This document shows, in pieces, positions 5,021 to 10,446 of a stretch of DNA of 10,446 nt. How positions within the stretch are numbered: position 1 is the first letter of the stretch; every line of letters begins with the position of its first letter. The notes beneath the pieces are model-generated. The model was not told the origin of the DNA. It did not search any database and saw nothing but the letters and a program-made list of their open reading frames with translations. The position numbers and the translations under genes were made by a program. The DNA is taken from assembly GCA_021823905.1 (NCBI GenBank), contig JAKALX010000093.1, positions 1-10,446 of the forward strand, written 5' to 3'. The DNA is from Chloroflexota bacterium. Lineage in GTDB: Bacteria > Chloroflexota > Dehalococcoidia > Tepidiformales > Tepidiformaceae.

Positions 5021-7916
5021 CCTCGGCAGCGAGCGCGCGGTGGTGCAGGAGCCGCTCATCCGCTACGCCACGGAGGTCGGGTGGATGCGGCTCTCCCAGG
5101 ACGACGCCCTCAGCGAGCGCGGCGGCGAGAGCGGCCTGCTCCTCTACCCGACGTTGCGCCGCAAGCTTCTCGAGCTGAACCCCGGCGTGCTCTCGCCCGA
5201 CAACGTCGAGCAGGTGATCGGCAAGATCGAGGGTGCGCGCGCCAGCATCGAGGGGAGCGCCGAGGTGCTCGCCTGGCTTCGCGGCCAGCGCTCCGTGTTC
5301 GTCGCTGCGGAGAAGCGCGAGCGCAACGTCACACTCGTGGACTTCGACCACATCGAGCACAACGTCTTCCAGGTCACCGAGGAGTGGGAGTATACGAACG
5401 GGCCGAAGAGCAACCGCGCGGACGTGATTTTCCTCGTTAACGGTGTGCCGGTCGCGCTCGTCGAGACCAAGGCGGCCACCAAACCGGACGGGATCGACCG
5501 TGGCCTTGTCCAGGTGCGGCGCTACCACGCGGAGACGCCAGAAATGGTGACGGCGCCGCAGCTCTTCGACGTCACGCACCTCGTCAACTTCTACTACGGC
5601 GTGACGTGGAGCCTCGACCGCAAGGCGCTGTTCGACTGGAAGGACGAGGAGCCCGGGAACTTCGAGCGCAAGGTCAAGCGCTTCTTCGGCCGCGAGCGGT
5701 TCCTCAAGACCCTCCGCGACTGGATTGTTGTCTATCGCAAGGACGACGAGCTCAAGAAGATCGTCCTGCGCCAACACCAGGCGCGAGCGGTCGAAAAGGT
5801 GGTCGCGCGGGCGCTCGACCCGGAGAAGACTCGCGGCCTGGTGTGGCACACGCAGGGGTCGGGGAAGACGTTCACGATGATCACCGCGGCCCAGCAGCTT
5901 CTCTCGCATCCGGCTTTTGCCAACGAGAAGCCAACGATCATCATGCTGGTGGATCGCACCGAGCTACAGCAGCAGCTCTTCGGGACGCTCGAGGCAACTG
6001 GCGTGCCCTTCCAGATCGCGACCTCGAAGCGGCGGCTGCGCGAGCTGCTCGCCAACGACTTTCGCGGCCTCATCGTCTCGATGATCCACAAGTTCGATGG
6101 GGCGGACGCGGGCCTCTCGGAGCGGTCCAACATCTTCCTCCTGGTGGACGAGGCGCACCGCTCCACGGGCGGCGACCTCGGCAACTACCTCGTGGCGGCG
6201 CTGCCCAACGCAACGATGATCGGCTTCACCGGCACGCCGATCGATAAGACGGCGTACGGCAAGGGCACGTTCAAGGTGTTCGGCCGGGACGACCACCCGC
6301 AAGGATACCTTGACAAGTACTCGATCGCGGAGTCCATCAACGACCGAACGACGCTGCAACTGCGGTACACGCTCGCGCCCAACGAGATGCTGGTGCCGAG
6401 GGAGCAGCTCGAGCAGGAGTTCTTCGCCCTGGCCGAAACCGAGGGTGTGAGCGACATCGAGGAGCTGAACGCCATCCTCCAAAAGGCCGTGAATCTGCGG
6501 GCGTTCCTCAAGGTGCCCTCGCGGATCGAGAAGGTCGCTGCGTTCGTCGCCAACCACTTCCGGGAGAACGTCGAACCGCTCGGGTACAAGGCGTTTCTGG
6601 TGGCGGTGGACCGCGAGGCTTGCGCGCTGTATAAGCGCGCGCTCGATGAGCACCTACCTGCAGAGTACTCGGCGGTTGTGTACACCTCCAACTACAACGA
6701 TTCGAAGCTCCTGCAGGAGTTCGCGCTCGACGAGCAGGCCGAGAAGCGTGTCAGGAAGGCGTTTATCAAGCGCGAGACGCTGCCGAAGATCCTGATCGTG
6801 ACGGAAAAGCTCCTCACCGGGTTCGACGCGCCGGTGCTGTACTGCATGTACCTCGACAAGCCGATGCGCGACCACACGCTGCTGCAGGCGATCGCTCGGG
6901 TGAACCGGCCGTACGAAGACGGCGGCGGGATCGCCAAGCCGTGCGGCTTCGTGCTCGACTTCGTCGGGATCTTCGACAACCTGGAGAAGGCGCTTTCGTT
7001 CGACTCCGACACCGTGTCGAGCGTGATCGAGAACCTCGACGTGCTGCGGGAGCGGTTCGCAGTGCTCATGACGACGACCGCACAGCCCCACCTCGCGCTG
7101 TGCCGCGGTCCCGCGGACGACAAGGCCGCGGAGCGCGCGATCGCCGCTTTCGTCGACAAGGACGCACGCGAGGCGTTCTTCGCCTTCTTCCGTGAGCTCG
7201 AGAACCTCTACGAGATCCTCTCGCCCGATCCGTTCCTGCGCCAGTACCTGGACGATTTCGCCCACCTTGCGGATCTCTATGCCTCGATACGCAACAAGTA
7301 CAGTATGCAGCCGGTCCTGGTGCGCGACCTGATGCGCAAGACAGAGGATCTCGTACAGAAGCACGCCAAGACCGAGGGCCTCCTGACGACTCTGCCGCCT
7401 GTCGGGATCGACGAGACGGTCCTCGGCTCAATCCGTTACGACGACCCCGACCCCGGCAAGGTCATCAACCTGGGCAAGGGCATCCTGACCTCCACGGTCA
7501 AGGAGGACACCCCACCGTACCTGGTCTCGATCGGCGAGCGCGCCGAGCAGGTCCTGGAGGCGTTCGACGACCGGCAGATCTCAACGACCGTGGCGCTGGA
7601 GAGGCTCGAGGACCTGACGCGGGAGCTGCTCGAGGCCGAGGCGGAGCGCAAGCGGCTGGGCCTCGATGTCGCCACGTTCGCAGTCCTTCGGGAACTGAAC
7701 CGGGCCGGCGTGGAGGGCGACGACGCCCGCACGCTCGCGGTGAGGGTCAACTCGGCGTTCGTCTTGCATCCGAATTTTCGCGACAACCCGGCGCAAAAGC
7801 GGGCGCTCAAGGCCGAGCTGTACAGGCTGCTGCTTGGCCCGGTTGGAAAGGGCAAGATGGTTGACGCCGTCGAGGCGCTGCTCCGACTCGAACGTCGCGC
7901 CGGGCAGGGGCGGTAG
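5013..7916 (+). CDS. hsdR: type I restriction endonuclease subunit, ATP-dependent translocase
   Basis: Motor and nuclease subunit: it translocates DNA using ATP and cuts unmodified DNA. An N-terminal PD-(D/E)xK nuclease is visible with Asp137 in RADVIFLVNG and Glu151-x-Lys153 in ALVETKAA. The SF2 helicase core follows: Walker A TQGSGKTFTM (Lys285), DEAH at 379-382 and TGTP at 406-409. The second RecA domain contains KLLTGFDAPV and LLQAIARVNRPY. A helical C-terminal region of about 300 residues presumably contacts the methyltransferase. All key catalytic residues are present and 967 residues is a normal family length, so it should be active. ATG 5013 has GGGAGG (5001-5006) 6 nt upstream and lies within the end of hsdS, implying translational coupling. 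The next gene starts 5 nt after the stop. Confidence 0.96.
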   Translation: MPSLGSERAVVQEPLIRYATEVGWMRLSQDDALSERGGESGLLLYPTLRRKLLELNPGVLSPDNVEQVIGKIEGARASIEGSAEVLAWLRGQRSVFVAAEKRERNVTLVDFDHIEHNVFQVTEEWEYTNGPKSNRADVIFLVNGVPVALVETKAATKPDGIDRGLVQVRRYHAETPEMVTAPQLFDVTHLVNFYYGVTWSLDRKALFDWKDEEPGNFERKVKRFFGRERFLKTLRDWIVVYRKDDELKKIVLRQHQARAVEKVVARALDPEKTRGLVWHTQGSGKTFTMITAAQQLLSHPAFANEKPTIIMLVDRTELQQQLFGTLEATGVPFQIATSKRRLRELLANDFRGLIVSMIHKFDGADAGLSERSNIFLLVDEAHRSTGGDLGNYLVAALPNATMIGFTGTPIDKTAYGKGTFKVFGRDDHPQGYLDKYSIAESINDRTTLQLRYTLAPNEMLVPREQLEQEFFALAETEGVSDIEELNAILQKAVNLRAFLKVPSRIEKVAAFVANHFRENVEPLGYKAFLVAVDREACALYKRALDEHLPAEYSAVVYTSNYNDSKLLQEFALDEQAEKRVRKAFIKRETLPKILIVTEKLLTGFDAPVLYCMYLDKPMRDHTLLQAIARVNRPYEDGGGIAKPCGFVLDFVGIFDNLEKALSFDSDTVSSVIENLDVLRERFAVLMTTTAQPHLALCRGPADDKAAERAIAAFVDKDAREAFFAFFRELENLYEILSPDPFLRQYLDDFAHLADLYASIRNKYSMQPVLVRDLMRKTEDLVQKHAKTEGLLTTLPPVGIDETVLGSIRYDDPDPGKVINLGKGILTSTVKEDTPPYLVSIGERAEQVLEAFDDRQISTTVALERLEDLTRELLEAEAERKRLGLDVATFAVLRELNRAGVEGDDARTLAVRVNSAFVLHPNFRDNPAQKRALKAELYRLLLGPVGKGKMVDAVEALLRLERRAGQGR

Positions 7917-7921
7917 TAGGC

Positions 7922-8341
7922 ATGGGCCGCACGCGCCGCAGCGGTCGTGCCACGACCAAGGAGGACCTGCGCGCGGAGGCCATGGCCTGGGCGGAACGGA
8001 TCAAGGTGCGGCCGCGGCGTATTCAGGTCCAGACGATGCGGACGAAGTGGGCCTCATGCTCGACCCGCGGCACGGTCACGCTTAGTCTGGAGCTGCTCGA
8101 TGAGCCCGAGCCGTTCCGCGAGGTCGTAATCGTCCACGAGCTGATCCACCTGCTGGTCCCCAACCACGGCCGCGTCTTCAAGGCGATGATGAAGGCCTAT
8201 CTGCCCGACTGGGAACGAACCTCGGCCGGCCGGGTCGGTGGTCGGTGTGGATTCCAGGACCCGAGCCTAGCCAAAAGACCGCGAGACATTTCGGAACCGC
8301 CGATTGGACGTGACAGGCGCGCGGCGAGGCGGTTGACATGA
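7922..8341 (+). CDS. YgjP/DUF45-type (M48-like) zinc metallopeptidase
   Basis: Predicted small cytoplasmic metalloprotein of the YgjP-like/DUF45 group. The zinc-binding motif is clear: HELIH at 72-76 gives two His ligands and the catalytic Glu73, and His82 in VPNHGRVF is the probable third ligand. The preceding block MRTKWASCSTRGTVTLSLELL is the family's signature strand region, and YLPDWE follows the site as usual. At 139 residues it is the short form common beside hsdR, rather than the longer YgjP. The C-terminal 35 residues are basic and look unstructured. It begins 5 nt after hsdR and its stop overlaps the toxin start by 4 nt. The substrate is unknown; recurrent presence in type I operons suggests an accessory role in restriction. 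Confidence 0.88.
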   Translation: MGRTRRSGRATTKEDLRAEAMAWAERIKVRPRRIQVQTMRTKWASCSTRGTVTLSLELLDEPEPFREVVIVHELIHLLVPNHGRVFKAMMKAYLPDWERTSAGRVGGRCGFQDPSLAKRPRDISEPPIGRDRRAARRLT

Positions 8342-8359
8342 AGTACGCCAATGGCGTAC
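8333..8359 (+). promoter_or_regulatory. 17-bp palindrome at the toxin start, with upstream TTGACA
   Basis: GTACGCC (8343-8349), AAT, GGCGTAC (8353-8359) is a perfect 7-bp inverted repeat with a 3-nt centre, starting two bases after the toxin ATG. TTGACA (8333-8338), a consensus -35 sequence, lies immediately before it. A -10 at the expected place is poor (TACCGT at 8357-8362, 18-nt spacing). It could be the operator bound by the HTH antitoxin, an mRNA hairpin limiting toxin translation, or both. The palindrome is certain; the function is inferred. Confidence 0.5.
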
Positions 8360-8691
8360 CGTCCACACCAATAGAGGTCACCCAGACGAGGGCGTTCAGT
8401 CGCCGGATCGATGACCTCCTGGGACCAACTGAATATGAAGATCTCGAGTGGTACCTCTCGTGCCGGCCTGACGCCGGACCCGTCATCCCGGGGTCGGACG
8501 GGCTCAGGAAGCTCAGGTGGAGGTCGGAGGGGAAGGGGAAACGCGGTGGCATCCGCGTCATCTACTACTGGCGAAGGAGCCCGTCGATGATTCTGCTGCT
8601 GGCCGCGTTCGGCAAGGGAGAACGGACTGACCTCTCCAAGACGGAGATGAAGATGCTCCGGAAGCTCGTCGAAGCGGAGTTCGGAACATGA
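8338..8691 (+). CDS. RelE/HigB-like toxin of a toxin-antitoxin-chaperone module
   Basis: Matches the RelE-type toxins that pair with NadS/HigA-like antitoxins. The recognisable core is FSRRIDDLLGPTEYEDLEWY, PDAGPVIPGSDGLRKLRW (about 44-61), GKGKRGGIRVIYYW (65-78) and a C-terminal KGERTDLSKTEMKMLRKLV. These toxins are usually ribosome-dependent mRNA endonucleases that stop translation. The ATG at 8338 is the only reasonable start. It gives a leader of about 10 residues beyond the usual family start, encoded by the palindrome at 8343-8359. It overlaps the metallopeptidase stop (ATGA) and in turn overlaps the antitoxin start by 4 nt, so toxin and antitoxin translation are probably coupled. Toxin-first order is typical of higBA-type modules and of TAC systems. 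Confidence 0.88.
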   Translation: MKYANGVPSTPIEVTQTRAFSRRIDDLLGPTEYEDLEWYLSCRPDAGPVIPGSDGLRKLRWRSEGKGKRGGIRVIYYWRRSPSMILLLAAFGKGERTDLSKTEMKMLRKLVEAEFGT

Positions 8692-9152
8692 AGAAGGAAC
8701 TGTTTGATCAGCTGCTGGAGAGCATCAAGGAGGCGGGGGCAATCGCCCGCGGTGAGCTGAAGCCGGCTCGCGTCAAGACGTTCGAGGCTGTCGACGCTCG
8801 CGCCATCCGGGAGAAGTTCGGCGTCACGCAACTTGCCTTCTCTCGGATGATCGGGGTTAGCCTCGGCACGCTTCGCAACTGGGAGCAAGGGCGAAGAAGC
8901 CCGCACGGGCCGGCTCGAGTCCTCTTGCTCCTGGCAGCCGCGCAACCCGACCTGGTACGGCGAGTCATCGCCGAGCGCCGGCGCGGGGTCGGCGAATGGG
9001 TGCGCGAATCCAATGTGCTGACGTTCACATCGACACGCGCGTGGGCGTCAAGGCCTCCAAGATTGGTAGGGGAAACCTACACAGTCGGGCCGCCCGTACT
9101 GGCCGAGGCGATGGGAGGGAAGGCCGATGACCGAGCCAGTGCTACGGCTTGA
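8688..9152 (+). CDS. HigA/NadS-like HTH antitoxin with C-terminal chaperone-addiction-like extension
   Basis: Residues 1-95 match the NadS/HigA-type antitoxin pattern: LFDQLLESIKEAGAIARGE, then an XRE HTH at about 38-72 (IREKFGVTQLAFSRMIGVSL, LRNWEQGRRSPHGPARVLL). Relatives normally end soon after the LLAAAQPD block near residue 90. This one continues for about 60 residues (96-154), with scattered hydrophobic and aromatic residues (Trp104, Val110, Leu111, Phe113, Trp119, Tyr131). In TAC systems such an extension is the segment the SecB-like chaperone binds, and it makes the antitoxin unstable without the chaperone. It overlaps the toxin by 4 nt (GGAG at 8676-8679, 8 nt before the ATG) and the chaperone gene by 26 nt. 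The HTH probably represses the module. The core call is strong; the addiction role of the tail is inferred from context. Confidence 0.88.
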   Translation: MKKELFDQLLESIKEAGAIARGELKPARVKTFEAVDARAIREKFGVTQLAFSRMIGVSLGTLRNWEQGRRSPHGPARVLLLLAAAQPDLVRRVIAERRRGVGEWVRESNVLTFTSTRAWASRPPRLVGETYTVGPPVLAEAMGGKADDRASATA

Positions 9153-9672
9153 AGAGTTCGGGCTTACCGACCTCCACGTCCACTGGGAGCCCCAGGAGCA
9201 CATCGAGAAGCGTGCACCAACGCGGCTCGACATCGGCTATGCCGTACACCACTTGACGTCCGATCCCACACGCTATCGGTTGACAATGACCGTTCGCGAT
9301 CACCGCCCGAGTCCCGCTGGCGATGCCCTTGCTCACATCAACGCAACAATTGTCGGCTTCTTCGCCTTCCCGGAAGCGACCAAAGCGGCGGACCGAGAGC
9401 AGCGAATCCGCTTCAACGGGTTGCCGATGCTGTACGGGGCTCTTCGCGGCGCTCTCGCAACCGCATGCGGTGTGTTGCCCGCAGGCTTCCGATACGTGCT
9501 CCCGACGGTCAATATGCTCGACGTCATCAAGACGGTCGAGTCGCAGAAGGCTGCTGAGCTCGAACAGGTACAGGGGCAGCCCAGGCGACAGACGGGATCC
9601 ACACCGAAGGTTGCTTCGACGTCGCGATCGGCGAGCCGTCGACCGCCGACTAAAATGGTTCACCGAGACTGA
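9127..9672 (+). CDS. SecB-like chaperone of a toxin-antitoxin-chaperone module
   Basis: A 181-residue protein with SecB-family features. A beta-rich first part (about 30-82, ending INATIVGFFAFPE) leads to LYGALRGALATACGVLP (102-118), which matches the SecB helix following 'lyp..Re.i..lt', and then YVLPTVNMLDVI (123-134), equivalent to the 'L.PvNF' end of SecB. In TAC systems such a chaperone binds the antitoxin tail, protects it from proteolysis and lets it neutralise the toxin. The tail from about 145 is basic, Ser/Arg/Pro-rich and probably disordered. ATG 9127 has GGAGG (9114-9118) 8 nt upstream, inside the antitoxin gene. The family call rests on remembered motifs and is strengthened by its position right after the extended antitoxin. 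It is the last gene of the operon. Confidence 0.78.
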   Translation: MTEPVLRLEEFGLTDLHVHWEPQEHIEKRAPTRLDIGYAVHHLTSDPTRYRLTMTVRDHRPSPAGDALAHINATIVGFFAFPEATKAADREQRIRFNGLPMLYGALRGALATACGVLPAGFRYVLPTVNMLDVIKTVESQKAAELEQVQGQPRRQTGSTPKVASTSRSASRRPPTKMVHRD

Positions 9673-9704
9673 GCCCCGCGCCAGGAGCCGGGCGTTTCTC
9701 GCTC

Positions 9705-9721
9705 GCCGGCCAGGCGCCGGC
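9705..9721. terminator. GC hairpin downstream of the operon, possible terminator
   Basis: GCCGGC (9705-9710) pairs with GCCGGC (9716-9721) around a 5-nt loop. It lies 32 nt after the SecB-like gene's stop and 14 nt beyond the stop of the convergent doxX-like gene. No T-run follows, so it is at best a weak or factor-assisted terminator; the sequence is GC-rich enough for chance. Confidence 0.3.
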
Positions 9722-9735
9722 CGCGACCGCGACGC

Positions 9736-10125
9736 TCACGCCGCCGCGCGCGTCCGGAGCAGCGCGTCGAGGCTCCAGGGGCCGGAACCATTCGCGGCGA
9801 TGAACAGGAACGCGAAGCAGTACAGCACTGCCAGCTCGCCGTGGTTGACGATCGGCAGGAAAGCGTGCGGCGCGTGCATCGTGAAGTACGCGACCGCCAT
9901 CTCACCGCTGGCCAGGAACGCCGCAAACGAGGCGAACAGGCCGGCCGCGATGAGGGTCCCGCCGACGAGCTCAATCACGCCGGCCGCGACGAACAGCGGC
10001 GCGGTCATCCGGGGGAGGCCAAAGGCGCCGAACAGCTTCTGGGCCCCGTGGCAGACGAACAGCAGCCCGGTCACGAGGCGAAAGAGGGTGTACGTGGGGG
10101 TGACGAAACGGTTCGAGCTCTTCAC
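9736..10125 (-). CDS. DoxX family integral membrane protein (129 aa)
   Basis: Small membrane protein with four hydrophobic helices at about 12-26, 42-64, 66-82 and 97-111. The DoxX pattern is clear: LFRLVTGLLFVCHGAQKLFG at the start, GVIELVGGTLIAAGL in the middle, and HGELAVLYCFAFLFIAANGSGPWSLD near the end. Family members are inner-membrane proteins linked to redox or detoxification functions, but most, this one included, have no defined reaction. The start is GTG at 10125, supported by AGGAGG 5 nt upstream (10131-10136). It is convergent with the restriction/TAC operon and divergent from the glycosyltransferase gene, and it looks like ordinary chromosomal sequence forming the right flank of the island. 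Confidence 0.9.
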   Translation of the reverse strand: MKSSNRFVTPTYTLFRLVTGLLFVCHGAQKLFGAFGLPRMTAPLFVAAGVIELVGGTLIAAGLFASFAAFLASGEMAVAYFTMHAPHAFLPIVNHGELAVLYCFAFLFIAANGSGPWSLDALLRTRAAA

Positions 10126-10185
10126 GAGAACCTCCTGCGTCCGCCGACAACCGTGCCGCGACCGGGAAAACTCCCGCCGCCCGCA

Positions 10186-10207
10186 GATCGTACCGGGGTG
10201 TACGATC
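10186..10207. promoter_or_regulatory. perfect 8-bp inverted repeat between doxX and the glycosyltransferase gene
   Basis: GATCGTAC (10186-10193), CGGGGT, GTACGATC (10200-10207). This 22-bp palindrome sits in the 119-bp divergent intergenic region, about 60 bp upstream of doxX and 37 bp upstream of the ATG at 10245. It resembles a dimeric regulator's operator. Each arm contains a -10-like TACGAT on one strand, but no good -35 is visible. Confidence 0.45.
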
Positions 10208-10244
10208 GTGCGCCCGGGCGGCGACGCGATCGCCGGGGGGGCGG

Positions 10245-10446
10245 ATGACCGAGGACACGCGCGGACGGGCGGGACTGAGCAGGCCGGACGGCCGAGCCGG
10301 TGACCGTGGGGCGCCGACGCGCGCCTGGACGGGCGCCTCGGCGATCGTCGGGGCGATCGCCGCCGGCACGCTCGCGCTCCACCTCGCGACGGCCCGCGTT
10401 TACGGCCTCTTCATCGACGAGCTCTACTTCCTCGCCTGCGGCGAGC
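10245..10446 (+). CDS. 5' end of a GT39-type membrane glycosyltransferase (partial)
   Basis: The first 67 codons of a gene running off the window. A basic, Gly/Arg-rich N-terminal tail of about 27 residues precedes a hydrophobic helix (about 30-50, SAIVGAIAAGTLALHLATA). Then comes VYGLFIDELYFLACGE, which matches the start of the first periplasmic loop in GT39/ArnT-like glycosyltransferases (the YGYFRDELYFLACG type). That loop carries the catalytic Asp of these polyprenyl-phosphate-sugar-dependent enzymes. The ribosome site is only a G-run (10235-10241). A start a few codons away cannot be excluded. Substrate and acceptor are unknown. Confidence 0.75.
   Translation, partial: MTEDTRGRAGLSRPDGRAGDRGAPTRAWTGASAIVGAIAAGTLALHLATARVYGLFIDELYFLACGE

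Noticed and set aside
8688..9152. The antitoxin tail as a frameshift or readthrough artefact
   Set aside because: The tail is in frame, contains the ribosome site of the next gene, and matches the TAC expectation of an extended antitoxin, so a real extension is simpler, though an error cannot be fully excluded.
1..10446. Signs of island mobility: integrase, transposase, tRNA attachment site, flanking direct repeats, CRISPR array
   Set aside because: None was found on reading the flanks at 168-282 and 9673-9735 or elsewhere; the island call rests on gene content only.

Overview
The window looks like a chromosomal segment from a GC-rich bacterium. GC-rich codon use, mostly ATG starts with purine-rich ribosome sites, a DoxX-family membrane protein and a GT39-type glycosyltransferase would suit an actinobacterium or another high-GC soil lineage. 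No marker gene fixes the phylum, so the taxonomy is a guess. No tRNA, integrase, transposase or CRISPR array was seen.

Layout. (1) 1-167: 3' end of a + strand gene, possibly an L-fucose isomerase-like sugar isomerase. (2) 283-1219, minus strand: a two-gene unit, a small DUF2188 protein followed by a trypsin-like serine protease with an intact His-Asp-Ser triad. (3) 1220-1296: a short AT-rich divergent promoter region with direct and inverted repeats. (4) 1297-9672, plus strand: one tightly packed run of eight genes, hsdM (with an N-terminal XRE-type HTH), an ORF6N-domain gene, hsdS, hsdR, a YgjP/DUF45-type metallopeptidase, a RelE/HigB-like toxin, a HigA/NadS-like HTH antitoxin with a long C-terminal extension, and a SecB-like chaperone. 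Gaps are 2-5 nt or the genes overlap by 4-26 nt. (5) 9736-10125, minus strand: doxX-like gene, convergent with the operon. (6) 10245-10446, plus strand: 5' end of a GT39-type membrane glycosyltransferase, divergent from doxX, with a perfect 8-bp inverted repeat between them.

How it works together. HsdM, HsdS and HsdR form a complete type I restriction-modification system; no gene is visibly broken. The last three genes have the order and features of a toxin-antitoxin-chaperone (TAC) system, in which a SecB-like chaperone stabilises an antitoxin through a C-terminal chaperone-addiction segment. The notable point is that the TAC module is joined to the restriction operon: the toxin start codon overlaps the stop of the metallopeptidase gene (ATGA). 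A perfect 17-bp palindrome starts five bases after the first base of the toxin start codon. This suggests a layered defence island in which the TAC unit either backs up restriction by abortive infection or makes the locus addictive; that coupling is inference. The divergent protease/DUF2188 pair may be an accessory part of the same island.
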